Of a stretch of DNA of 64,000 nucleotides, positions 1 through 9,830 are shown in pieces. The DNA comes from Akebia trifoliata (Eukaryota > Streptophyta > Magnoliopsida > Ranunculales > Lardizabalaceae). The position numbers and the translations under genes are program-made. Below the pieces are notes generated by a model. The model ran no database searches, was not told the origin of the DNA, and saw only the letters and a list, made by a program, of their open reading frames with translations. The DNA is taken from assembly GCA_017979445.1 (NCBI GenBank), contig CM030715.1, positions 9,850,187 to 9,914,186 on the forward strand, written 5' to 3'. Every line of letters starts with the position of its first letter. The stretch's first letter is position 1.

Positions 1-1839
1 CGGGCTTAGTTTATAAGAACTTAAGCAATCCTATTAATTGATTCTATGATTCAAAATCGAGCTCAAAGTTTGAAAGATCAGGCCTTTATTAGCTTATCAT
101 GTATTTGGATTCATAATTCTCATTGACTTCATCGGACTTTTAAATAAGATTTTCATTTTTATCATGTGATTAAGAACAAAACTTTGGAATTAAATGACTT
201 TCAAAAATGCCCCTAGTTTCAAGGTTGGCTTTAATTGGAACTTGACTACGAGACTGATAAAATGGATTACGCTTGAAAAATATGAACTCTGATGTATGAC
301 AGATAGAAGAACTAACATTCTCTTAAATTTAAGATTCTTAAGATTATCATATGTGCAATAAAGAATTGATCATTTTCTTTAGAATTTCTTTTGAAAAATG
401 CTTGAGCTGGACTTAAAAAATCTTAATAAATATTAGAATAGAAGATCTTCCTCTTCAAAGTGGTTGATGATTCTACATCTTCCATTAGCAAACACTTGAA
501 CAAGTAAACATACTTTTGAAGATCCTACAATGTTCAAGATGACTTCTGATTTTTTTCGACTTCAATATTGTCTTCATCGGATGTGAGCTCTTGGCTAAAA
601 GACAAATATCGTGGCTTGAATGGTTCTGTAATTTCTGTACAAGCTTCCTTCTGAATTTTTCTTCTTGATGACTTTCCTTTCCTCCATTTGATGATGCCCT
701 AATTTTTACCAAGATCGTCTCTTCAGGTTTTCAATCTAGCGGGCTTTATTTTTCTTTTCTGATGATGCCTTGATTTTTACCGAAGTCGTCTTTTCAGGTT
801 TTCAACCTAGCAGGCTTTCTTTTTTATGATTATGCCCTAAATTTTGCCTAAGTCGCCTTTTCAGGTTTTCGACTTAGCGGGCTTCTCTTTTTTTTCTTGA
901 TGATCTTGTATAACCAACTCGACAACTTCTCAGTTCCCTGCACCTTAACCGAGTCAATTAGCATTCAAGAGGACTTAATAGGTGGGCTTAGGATATGGCT
1001 TAGAAAGAAAAGATATAAGGCTCAACTTCCCAAAATGCCCCTAGTCTTATATTCTTTTTTTTCTGTCAATTATTTTGATTTTTTTTTCTAAATGCCCCTA
1101 GTTTGGCATTCTTTTCTTTTTATCAATTCTTTTGATTCTTTTTTCTAATGCCCCTAGTTTGGCATTCTTTTTTTTTTTTGCTAATGCCCCTAGTTTGGCA
1201 TTATCTTCTTTTGAACCTTTTAATAGGGGATTTTCCTTTTGGATGATACTTTCCTTAAGAGAATATATTTTTTCATGACCGGGCCTGAAGTAATTCTCAG
1301 GTTGCCTACGTACCCCAAATATATTATTTTTTCTTTTGGGATCAGGTCAAAACGTAGTTCATACTAAGATTCCCTCCCAAAGTTGGTCGGTGTGGTTTAG
1401 AAAAAAAATGCTATTGATTTTTTTTAAAGGCTGCGAGGGGCTAAAGAAGGTTATCTTCATCTTGGTAAGACAGGAAAATGGTTCGACCAATGAAGGCCTC
1501 CTTTTGTGAATGCTGCTCGACTTGGTCAAAATTTCAAGAATTTGATATTTGGATTGCTCTGTCAAGCAAGGTCTTCTTTCTGAAAATGAGTAATCTTCAA
1601 TCTTCTTCTAAGAATGAATAATCTTCAATCTTTTTCTGATAAAGAGAAATCTTCAGTCTTCTTTTACAAACTTGAGTGTGATTGACTTCTTTGTATTTAA
1701 CGTTGACTCGTTCAACCTTTTCCAAACTTCGAAAAAATCTTATATTCTTTCGCGAATGAGAACTCTTCTTTCTTAAGTGAAAAATATGATGAATCCTTTC
1801 TTGTAGATCTTAACACCTTAGTTGATGGTTTCAACTACA
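1..1839 (-). other. 3' noncoding region of element A
   Basis: No gene. Landmarks shared with the post-INT regions of C, D, E and F are visible. At 1262-1350 lies the block containing ggcctgaagtaa and gttgcctacgtacccc. At about 690-890 there are three copies of a roughly 60-bp unit (pyrimidine run, then caggttttcaaYctagcgggct). At 1091-1202 there are three copies of the AATGCC hairpin. The bases before about 200 show only scattered similarity and are otherwise featureless. The minisatellite, PPT and 3' LTR expected further 3' lie beyond the left edge. Confidence 0.6.
1091..1202. repeat. Three tandem AATGCC...GGCATT hairpins
   Basis: Three exact copies of a 20-base inverted repeat (AATGCC, 8-base loop CCTAGTTT, GGCATT) occur at 1091-1110, 1147-1166 and 1183-1202, separated by T-rich spacers. 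A broken copy starts near 1033. Single versions sit at the equivalent site in B (11291-11310), D (37660-37679), F (58257-58276) and, with one mismatch, C (15625-15644). Confidence 0.8.
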
Positions 1840-2049
1840 TCATTCTTGATAATCTTTGATTTTGAAGTTCACCCTCAACTTTAGGATTTGATCTATTTTG
1901 GTGCAATCCATCCATGTATTCTCACGAGACCATGCAGGAACGTTGTTGAATTTCTCAAGTAAGTTTACTATTCTCTCATATTCTCCTAAGGATAACGTAT
2001 TACCAATTTGCACTTCTTGAGTATACTTTTTAATTCCAATATTTATCAA
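1840..2049 (-). pseudogene. Remnant of the segment just N-terminal to the RT core (element A)
   Basis: A 69-codon frame resembles the segment before the RT core in element D (32328-32633). Both contain the pattern QIGxTLSLxEYxxIVxLLxKF followed by a Trp-Ser (AWS) motif. The similarity ends soon after the AWS motif, and the conserved RIPLYPDA-like stretch and all RT catalytic motifs are gone. To its left the sequence goes directly to the post-INT noncoding region, so this is one side of a large pol deletion. The family assignment rests on the comparison with D. No function is expected. Confidence 0.6.
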
Positions 2050-2393
2050 ATTTGGTTAGTGAGCTTTAAGTCATTTCTCATGTTAGATTTTATATTCACA
2101 TCATTATTGCACACAAGATAATCAAAAGCTTCTTTATTTATTGGAATTGAAAAGAACATAGACTGACAAACCTTACTAAAACCCAAAAATAAAGATGACT
2201 AACTGAATTCAAAGACTGACGCAACTAAAGCTAAAAAAAACTATGACATCATTATGAATGGAGGAACACAATTCTAGAGTCTATGCCACTTCAGTTATCT
2301 TTGATGGATGACTTGAATTTGTCTGTTTTTACTATCTCTTCATATTCTTATCATATGCGGGACAACCCATTGCTTCAATAATTTCTCTATTCT
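2050..2393. other. Unassigned spacer between gag and the RT-proximal remnant in element A
   Basis: About 340 bases with no recognisable coding content. By position this should be the end of gag, PR and the PR-RT linker, but the similarity to D is lost. A deletion junction probably lies close to 2394, where the gag frame stops. Confidence 0.4.
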
Positions 2394-3851
2394 TCAGTCT
2401 GTCATTGCCTTAGGGTAGTTGAGTTCATTCTGGCATGGAGCGAATGCACTGTTTAGACCGATTGGGTGAATGAAGGAAATTGGATCAACTGATTCAGGTT
2501 TGGATATTGATATTAGGTTCAGAGTAGGAGGGGGTTGATTTTGAAAGGTAGGCAAAGGGTTAGTCTTAACATTGAGAGTAGTAAGAGTGGGTATGGTGAC
2601 TTTTCCTTGCTCAATAAGGTCTTGGATAGCATGTCGGAGAGTAATACACCTGTCAAGAATATGACCAGGCATCTGATGGAATTCACAGAATTGCCCATTA
2701 TCCATGTTTGGGGGAAGAAGATTAGGTAACGGCTTAGGTTGTAAAGGTGCCAGCAATCCCCTTTTCATCAATTTTTGATAAGCAACACTAAGGGACATTC
2801 TAAGATTGGCAAACTGTCTCCTAGGCTTAGCTTGTGAAGGCTGAGTAGCTTGTGGAGATAGTGCGAAGGAGGTGTTGGCCACTTGTAAGGAATTGACATT
2901 AGGTTTGAAATGTTTGGGTTTTGATTTAGACGGGTTACCAAAAAGTCCAGAGAAATAGGCATCCTCAACTTGATTTCCAGCCTCAAGGAGGGATTGAAAA
3001 GTAGGAAGGTACTGAGGCATCAAATACTTGGCATAATTTGGAGTGAGATTCCTGAGGATAATCTTGACTTGTTCCTTCTCTTGAGGTCGGTCCCACAATT
3101 GAGCGGCTTTAGCTCTCCATCGAGCAATAAACTCAGTGAAAGTTTCTCCGGGTTTCTGTTTAGTAGTTTCTAGGTCTCTTCTTGTAAGTTCAATATCTGT
3201 GTTGAATGAGTACCGACCAATAAACTCCTTCATCAATTCATGCCATGTTCTTACCCGAGATGAGTCCAATGACATTAACCAGCGTAGTGCAGGACCTGTC
3301 AGGGTTCTTTGAAAAAGTTGAGCCATCTGTTCTTCACTTAGACCCTGAGATTGCATTATGCCGACATATACTTTTAAGTGAGTCCTAGGGCATCCAATAC
3401 CGTCAAACTTCTCCATATCTGGCATTGTGAACTTTTCTGGTAGACGGACCGTGGGAAACAAGGTTATTGACCCTAATCCAAAAGTAAGATCATCAGGGTC
3501 TTTGATGTTCTTCAAAGCAGTTTCAACTTGAGTTATTCGATAAGCTAGGACAGGGTCGACGTGTAACTGATCATCTTCTTGGTTTTCAACGAGGTCAAAC
3601 ACATCCTGAGGTTCTATAGCTTTATCTTTTCCCTTTTCAATTTTCAGGGATTCAATTTGTGTTTGCACAGAGGCAATAATCTGGGCTTGAAAAGATTCTA
3701 AAATCTGACGGAGCGCAGCTTCATCCATGGTACTCGTTTCTTCTTGTGGCAATGACTGACTACTTGGCAATGGTACTCTAGAAAGATGACTCTTTTCACG
3801 GACCCAAAGTGGTACAGATGGAGGTTTAGAACGTTTAAGACCAATTATCAC
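2394..3851 (-). CDS. gag: Gag polyprotein of Ty3/gypsy Tat-type element A (intact frame)
   Basis: A 485-codon open frame encodes the capsid-nucleocapsid precursor that would assemble cytoplasmic virus-like particles around element RNA. Residues about 40-75 are Gln/Glu-rich and probably helical. About 110-300 match the retrotransposon gag domain, with the landmarks LPEKFTMPDMEKFDG, GPALRWLMSL, WHELMKEFIGRYS and ETFTEFIARWRAKAAQLW. Near residue 395 is a zinc-knuckle variant, CEFHQMPGHILDRC, spaced C-x2-H-x4-H-x4-C with His replacing the second Cys, as is usual in plant Athila/Tat Gag. The first Met of the open frame is taken as start; a second Met about 40 residues later is possible. The frame has no stop or shift, unlike the gag of D, so it is young or was conserved until recently. 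There is no protease in frame after it. Whether it is expressed is unknown. Confidence 0.85.
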   Translation of the reverse strand: MIIGLKRSKPPSVPLWVREKSHLSRVPLPSSQSLPQEETSTMDEAALRQILESFQAQIIASVQTQIESLKIEKGKDKAIEPQDVFDLVENQEDDQLHVDPVLAYRITQVETALKNIKDPDDLTFGLGSITLFPTVRLPEKFTMPDMEKFDGIGCPRTHLKVYVGIMQSQGLSEEQMAQLFQRTLTGPALRWLMSLDSSRVRTWHELMKEFIGRYSFNTDIELTRRDLETTKQKPGETFTEFIARWRAKAAQLWDRPQEKEQVKIILRNLTPNYAKYLMPQYLPTFQSLLEAGNQVEDAYFSGLFGNPSKSKPKHFKPNVNSLQVANTSFALSPQATQPSQAKPRRQFANLRMSLSVAYQKLMKRGLLAPLQPKPLPNLLPPNMDNGQFCEFHQMPGHILDRCITLRHAIQDLIEQGKVTIPTLTTLNVKTNPLPTFQNQPPPTLNLISISKPESVDPISFIHPIGLNSAFAPCQNELNYPKAMTD

Positions 3852-4284
3852 CTGATTGGAAGTAAACCAAGGTTAACCATTGACTCTAAAGGTTTGACTC
3901 TTAACCACATGATTAAAGTTTTGACATAAAATAGTCCACGTCTGACGGAAAATCAAATCCAAATGCACTATAAGTCTATAGTGACCAAGAAAGTGAGAAA
4001 TGTTAGATGCGGGTCTACCCCTGATTGGGATTGAACCTTTGATCAGATAAATTAATTTGATCTTAAGATCGAATCTTTCTAGATAAAGTGGTCTGGATCT
4101 TTAAAAGTGAAACCAATTAGTCCAACTGATTTGGTATTGATCAGTTTGATCCATTTGTCCATTGGGTCAACTGGTTTAAGTGGTTCAAATTAATCAGTAC
4201 ATTTCACCGATTGGGTCGGACCGATGTTGCGGATTTTGTTTGATTATTCTGGATCAGTCTGCCCACCTACCTGTTGGTTGGATT
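3852..4284. other. Leader segment between the conserved core and gag, element A
   Basis: No gene seen. It does not match the ORF1 or the ORF1-gag spacer present in D, so ORF1 appears to be absent or deleted in this copy. Confidence 0.4.
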
Positions 4285-5050
4285 GAATAAAGCAACCCAG
4301 GAACACCCATAGTCAATTCGGGTCGTGACCTATAGGAAGGCTTCTAGACTCTAGGTTTACTACGTGCAATGCATTTTTATCTAGCCACCCTTGCCCAAGC
4401 ACACCTATATACCTTTCGATACATGGTGACTTGGTTTGATATACCGTATAGGTGATAATCTAAAATCTCAATTCACTTCTCTAAAGCCAAAAACAGCCAG
4501 TTCGATCTCCAGTTGAGAGGTGGCGCACAATGCTGAGCAAGGGCCCACTTAAATACCTCTCGTCTAGAATAGACGTAGTCTATCCCCCTCGTACAGTAGG
4601 GTACAGCGGAGAAAGATCTTGCTTAGGCACCAGTTTTGACCAAGAAATGCAATTGATATACTTAGACTATCTTTTATACCTATGGGTACGAGTCAAGAGT
4701 TGTAGCTTTCATAAATGGTTTGGCATCCCACGAGGGGACCGACCACGTACTAGTACTGCGTTGGCAATCGAGACATGTGACTGTGTGGCTTACAATAAGT
4801 CAAAGGATCAGGTCGCTCCAGCCTGGGTGCATCAACATACTTCTCAGAATCACCTGATCAGATGGTATTGATGCCCCAGTTTGATATACCCTAAGGTACG
4901 TGACTGGAGTTGTGGGTTTCATGAATGATGTCGCATCTACGAAGAGACCGGGCCACGCACTAGTGCCACGTTGGCTAAATGGGACGTGTAAGTGAGTAAA
5001 ACAGTAAACGTGCATGTGGTGTGTGCAAAACAGGGTGGGGTGTGCCCGGG
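4285..5050 (-). promoter_or_regulatory. Conserved noncoding leader core (element A)
   Basis: About 770 bases of untranslated leader align along their length with 60680-61470 (element F, near-identical) and, reversed, with 26340-27180 (element D, more diverged). Short frames here are interrupted and not conserved as protein. The core holds two imperfect direct repeats about 210 bases apart, each with a 10-base palindrome: GTACTAGTAC at 4747-4756 and GCACTAGTGC at 4957-4966. It also contains a small hairpin, ATAGAC-GTA-GTCTAT, near 4567. A role in RNA packaging, dimerisation or translation is an inference from position and conservation. Confidence 0.6.
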
Positions 5051-5470
5051 ACCTTTTTCAAACAAATGGGCCCATGGATCCAATCAAACCAATCATACAT
5101 TTAATCAAAACCAAAATCATTCAAATCATATGAATATTTAATTAAGATCACATTATTCTCATCACATAAGCACATTAACATTACGATCAACATCAATCAT
5201 GTATTTCAAGCAAGATCATGGTAAATTAATCAATAAATATGGCATATGATAATGATCAAACAAACATTGCAATAGGCATAATTTTTATAATTTTTAAGGT
5301 CCAATCAATGATCACTTTTGGGTGATCCAAAATAAATCGAGATTCCAAAAGGTGTTACATTGATGATAGAATGACAATGGTTGAGATGAGCTCACTCTCA
5401 AGAACATTAATTGTGCCAACATTAGATAAATTCAGATTTTCTGTGAATTAGGAAAATACAATCTGAACTT

Positions 5471-6242
5471 GTATCGATGATATCTAAGGCTCTCGATAAC
5501 GAAATCGAGTGAACTCAAGTTCTAAATTAATCTACTCGATGAGATCTACATTTTATTAATAGGTGTCCAGACATAGTTCTCACCAGAATGTTCTGTAAAA
5601 ACGTTTTAACGTTGCTGTCCTAACTTTCATTCAGAAATAATTCCAGATTTACAGATTGAATTTGCATCGATGATATCTAAGGCTTCCAATAACGAAATTG
5701 AGTGAACTCAAGTTGTAAATTAATCTATTTGATGAGATCTATGTTTTGTTAATAGGTTTCCAGACTTAATTCTCACTAGAATGTTCTGTAAAAAAGTTTT
5801 AACATTGCTGTCCCAACTTTCATTCAGAAATAATTCCAGATTTACAGATTAAACTTGCATCGATGATATCTAAGGCTTCCGATAACGAAATTGAGTGAAC
5901 TCAGATTCTAAATTAATCTACTCGACGAGATCTATGTTTTATTTACAGGCTCCCAGACTTAATTCTCACTAGAATATTATTTAAAAAAGTTTTAACATTG
6001 CTGTCCCAACTTTCATTCAGAAATAATTCTAGATTTACAGATTGAACTTGCATCGATGATATCTAAGGCTTCCGATAACGAAATTGAGTGAAATCAGATT
6101 CTAAATTAATCTTCTCGACGAGATCTATATTTTATTAAGAGGCTCTCAGACTTAATTTTCACTAGAATATTATCTAAAAACGTTTTAATATTTCTGTCCA
6201 ACCTTCATCATTCCATCATTATCATAGGTCAATTTGAATCTT
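5471..6242. repeat. 193-bp tandem repeat, four copies, in the leader of element A
   Basis: The word gYatcgatgatatctaaggc recurs at 5471, 5664, 5857 and 6050, which gives a period of exactly 193 bases. Each unit continues through gaactcaRgttctaaattaat and ctgtcccaactttcattcag. The last unit diverges near its end. Element F carries three copies at the same place. Confidence 0.9.
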
Positions 6243-6434
6243 TCACTATTTAGGGGTCATCAAAAAGTGATCCTTAATTGGAAAAAAAATGCAATAGTCA
6301 AAATCTTCTACAATCAAGAAAAAAAATAAATAAACAGAAAAAATAAATAAAATAAATCAAACTAAATAATAAAAAAAACTAGGTCATCTTGGCAATGCTC
6401 CCATACTTAGGGTTTTTCAAGTTCGATCCTTAAT

Positions 6435-6454
6435 AGTCCCCAGTGGAGTCGCCA
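6435..6454 (-). other. Primer-binding site of element A (tRNA-Arg type)
   Basis: On the minus strand this reads TGGCGACTCCACTGGGGACT, one base from the LTR end. It is complementary to a tRNA ending in ...CCCCAGTGGAGTCGCCA. From memory that matches plant tRNA-Arg(ACG), the primer reported for Ogre elements. The same 20 bases occur in F, and D differs at one base. Confidence 0.85.
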
Positions 6455-6455
6455 C

Positions 6456-8198
6456 TGAAAGCGCCCTCGATCCGCGGGGTGCGCGGATCGGCTTTTGACC
6501 CTTGAAGTTTGGGAGTCGCCACCTAGTTATTGTGGTCTAGGAATCAAACTGACTCTAACATGGATAAAAAGAACTAATCTACCATAAAAAATCTGAATTC
6601 GGGGATCATGTTACGGGGTTTGAAGGTGTTAGGCACCTACCCCGCCCGGCCAAAGCCGGTCTCTACTAACTTCCCAAATATATCACATTGGTAAAAAACC
6701 TAGATAAAAATAAAAAAAAATTTCATACCTTTCCGATAGCAAGGATTTTGCTCCCTCAGATCTGGCAAAAAAAGAGCTCTTTGTACTGTACTCCCTTGCT
6801 TCGTTCTGTCTCCGGATTTGACTTCGGATCTCCTAGATCAAGGTATCTCCTTGTTTTTGGATCTGAACTCTTCAAGTTTGTTGCGGATTTAGGGGTGTTT
6901 TTAGAGGGATTTTAGGTGTTTTCTAGACTAAAATTGAAGAGGGGATGTTAGGTAAGGAGTTGGGACTCCAAAACTAGGGTTTATGGAGGGCTAGGGGAGC
7001 TTCTATACCTACTTCTATTAGGGTTTATGATTTTATACGAAAATAGGGTGTGAGCACCTCTATTTATAGATGTTTTTATGGGTTGATTTGGATAGAGTTA
7101 GTATTTAATTAGAGTTCTTTTAATTAGAGTTGTGTTTTAGTTAGACTTGTTTTAGGTAGAATTGTGTTTTAATTAGAATTGTTTTAGGTATAATTGTTTT
7201 TAAGTTAGAACTCTATTAGATTGAGTTATTATTTAATTAGAACTCTATTATGACTTTTGGTTTTATTTGATTGACTTTTAATGTTTTGACTTTAGTCTTA
7301 ATTGATTGACTTTTAATATCTTGACTTCAGTCTTGCTTAATTGACTTTAATTTTGACTTTAGTCTCACTTGATTAGCTTTAATACCTTGACCTTAGTCTT
7401 GCTTGATTGACTTTTAATTTTGGGAGAACCCCCCTTTAAAATATCTTTAATTCTTTGGACCCCCAAATGGAGGGGTCCTTAAAGAAATATCTCACGAACC
7501 CTCAACAATTTTACTTGAAAATCCGATTGATCGATTTCTTCGGTTCAAAATTTTAAATTAATTTCATTAATGTTTCACTTTAATTATTTAATGTTTTATT
7601 TATTAATTTCAAAATTTTTAATTATGAAATTTGTGAAATTATCGTTTTGCCCCCGGAGAGGACTTTTCACGTTTTAAGTCGGTTTTTAATGTTCTAGGAT
7701 GTTTTAGAATCGATTTTTCATAATAAATTCAATGAAAATATTAGTTTGTATCATTTATGAAATTTTTTGTGTGAAATGGTCATGAACTTTATGAGGGGCA
7801 TTTTCGTAATTTTGTCGAATTCTGTTAAAATTGGCGAAATGATTTATTTGATTCCGATTTGTTATTTTATGTGTTCCAGAGAGTTTTCCTAAGCGTAACG
7901 TAGGCTCTAGGGTTGTTTTGAGGTTAGGGGTATTTTGGTAATTTGGTCAATTTTTAGTGATTTTTATCGTGAAACTTCTTTTTGGTCTGCAAGATGATGA
8001 TTTCTATATTTCTAAGGTCGTATTTTTTTAACGTAGCGTGATTTCTAAGATTTTGTCAATTCGAGATACCTCATCCGGATTTCTGAAACATATCGGATAA
8101 CAAAATAAAACAATGGAATGCACATCCATCATTGGGAATCATTGCGATCGGGTTGACGAGTTGATTAATCAGGCGGATGCAAAAATGGGGTGTCTACA
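6456..8198 (-). repeat. 5' LTR of element A
   Basis: A 1743-bp LTR reads tgaaagcg...tgtctaca on the plus strand, i.e. TGTAGACA...CGCTTTCA in element sense. It is followed by the PBS on the internal side and abuts element B outside. It belongs to the same subfamily as C's LTR. Near the U5 end there is a perfect 8-bp inverted repeat, GATCCGCG and CGCGGATC with a 5-base loop (6469-6489). Confidence 0.92.
7060..7068 (-). promoter_or_regulatory. LTR TATA box (TATAAATAG), element A
   Basis: TATAAATAG on the minus strand is followed about 20 bases later by the conserved caccctattttcgtat. The same pair occurs in every LTR of this family in the window, as expected for the U3/R promoter. Confidence 0.7.
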
Positions 8199-8800
8199 GC
8201 GGGACACGCGTTGCTATCCTTCATGAATGATTTTTCAAGGTACAATTAGATAAAAATGAATCCTTGGGATATGCAAAAAACATCGTTTATCACACAGTGG
8301 AGAATATTTTGTTACAAGGTTATGCCTTTTGATTGAAAGAACGTTGGAGCCACCTACCAAAGAGCAGCCACAACTTTACTGCACGATATGATACACAAGG
8401 AAGTAGAAGTTTATGTAGATGATATGATAGTCAAGTCTAAGAAATGACTGGGGCACATTGCTGCACTAAAAAAGTTTCTTACAAGGATTCAAAAGTACCA
8501 ACTCCGTCTCAACCAGCAGAAATATGTATTTGGATTAACTTTTAAAAAATTATTGGTATTTGTGATCAGTCAAAGAGGGATCGAAGTAGACCCTATAAAG
8601 ATTAAAGCCATCCAAGAAATGCAACCGCCTGAAATTGAAAAATAGATTCGAGGTTTCTTAGGCAGAATCCAGTATGTCAGCAGATTCGTCGCTCAACTCA
8701 CCAATGTTTACGAACCTATTTTCAAGCTTCTCAAGAAAAATGAACCAACAATTTAGAATGAGCAATGCTAAAAGACTTTCGATGAAGTCAAGGAATATCT
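8199..8800 (+). pseudogene. pol: Reverse transcriptase fragment (element B)
   Basis: The RT palm is recognisable. It starts at the GHALLSF region just before motif A, and the catalytic YVDDMIVKSK lies near 8411-8440. The later thumb motifs RLNQQKYVFG and FLGRIQYVSRF are visible. Upstream RT motifs are absent because A interrupts the gene. In-frame stops include the position after the YN of motif A (tacaattag), after VKSKK, in EK-stop-IRG, in TI-stop-NE and in QC-stop-K. Most fit C-to-T changes of CAG, CAA, CGA or TGG codons. All but one of the stops in this region are shared with D. Not functional. Confidence 0.85.
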
Positions 8801-9286
8801 CTTGAACCTGCTTATTTTGGTTCCACTTACACCGGGTAAACCATTTCTTCTTTATCTTTCAGTCATAGAAGAAGCTATGGGATGCATGCTTGCATAGTAT
8901 GACAAAGATAATCGCAAATAAAGGACTATCTATTATATCAGCAAAAATATGTTAGAGTATGAACGAAAGTATTTGGCCTTAGAAAAACTTATTTGGCAAT
9001 GGTATGGGCTACTCAGAGACACCGGCACTATATGCTATCTCATTCAGTTATCTTGCTATCTCAGATGGATTCTCTCAAATATCTCTTCGAGAAACCGACA
9101 CTGATAGGGAGAATAGCACGATGGCTGTTGTTGTTATCAGAATTTGACATCACGCATGTTATGCAGAAATCTATCAAGGAGAGAGCTGTGGCAGAATACT
9201 TGGCAGATCATCCAGTGGTAGAAGGAATAAACCCTATTGATCAGTTCCTAAATAAGAATATCTTGTATGTTGAAGAAGAACCGTAG
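8801..9286 (+). pseudogene. pol: Retroviral-type RNase H domain (element B)
   Basis: This is the first RNase H, directly after RT (LLYLSVIEEAMGCMLA, then YDKDNRK, then YISKNMLEYERKY). It carries two in-frame stops (gcatagtat, cgcaaataa) and a one-base loss in the A-run near 8982, after which the frame resumes as a 97-codon stretch (8993-9286). That stretch contains HYMLSHSVILLS, RWLLLLSEFDITH and AEYLADHPVVEG. It ends in TAG exactly at the boundary with the second RNase H. D carries the same lesions. Confidence 0.8.
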
Positions 9287-9830
9287 AGTCAAACACGGCA
9301 GCTTTACTCTGATAGGGCTGCCAATCAGAATGGGTATGGAATAGGTGCAGTTTTGTTTTCTCCAGAAGGATGCCACATTCCTATCGTTATTAAGTTAGCC
9401 TTTTCTAACACCAATAATACAACTTAATATGAAGCGTGCATCGCTGCACTTGAAGTTACTTTGAATCTAGGCATTATAGAAATTGAAGTGTTCGAGGATT
9501 CAGCTTTGGTCATACATCTATCATTGAAAGAATGAAAAATTAGGAATGAAAAGTTAAAGCCTTACCATGAGTATCTATTAAACTTAGTGAGTAAGTTTAA
9601 AGCTATCCTGTTCCAGCACCTGTCAAGGGAAGATAATAGATTTGCTGACGCTTTAGGCACTCTCTCTTTAATGATCCATTTACCCCCTAACATGAAATTG
9701 AGGCCGATTACCGTCGAAGTCAAAGACAAACCTGCATATTGCTATCAGATCAACATTGCTACTCGACTACCCGATGGAAAGCCATGGTACACAGATATAA
9801 AAAGAGTGTTGGAAAAATAAGAATTCTAGA
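9287..9830 (+). pseudogene. pol: Archaeal-type RNase H (aRNH) domain (element B)
   Basis: A second RNase H between the first one and INT is the hallmark of the Tat/Ogre lineage. Recognisable parts are AANQNGYGIGAVLFS, YEACIAALEVTLNLG, EDSALVIH and SREDNRFADALGTLS. The first catalytic Asp region is altered (DGA has become DRA), and stops occur before YEAC (acttaatat) and after SLKE (TGA). Decayed. Confidence 0.8.

Larger units (their letters stand above)
1..8198 (-). mobile_element. Element A: Tat/Ogre-like LTR retrotransposon retaining only gag (3' end outside window)
   Basis: Reading the minus strand from 8198: 5' LTR, one spacer base, tRNA-Arg type PBS, a 2.6-kb leader, an intact gag, a short RT-proximal remnant and the 3' noncoding region that runs off the left edge. 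PR, the RT core, both RNase H domains and INT are missing: the sequence passes from gag (2394) through 340 unrecognised bases to an RT-proximal remnant (1840-2049) and then straight into the post-INT noncoding region. The right flank (8199 onward) is the RT gene of element B in the opposite orientation, so A probably inserted into B. The expected 5-bp duplication would be gcggg (8199-8203), but its partner lies outside the window. Confidence 0.85.

Noticed and set aside
4530..4871. 113-codon frame in the leader (and the related frame 61043-61261)
   Set aside because: Although the DNA is conserved between A and F, the frame is broken in F and absent in D. Conservation is of the nucleotide sequence, not a protein.
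6421..6455. tRNA gene end (gttcgatcc ... cccagtggagtcgcca)
   Set aside because: Only the last 20 bases match a tRNA. It is the primer-binding site in reverse, one base from an LTR, and recurs in D and F.
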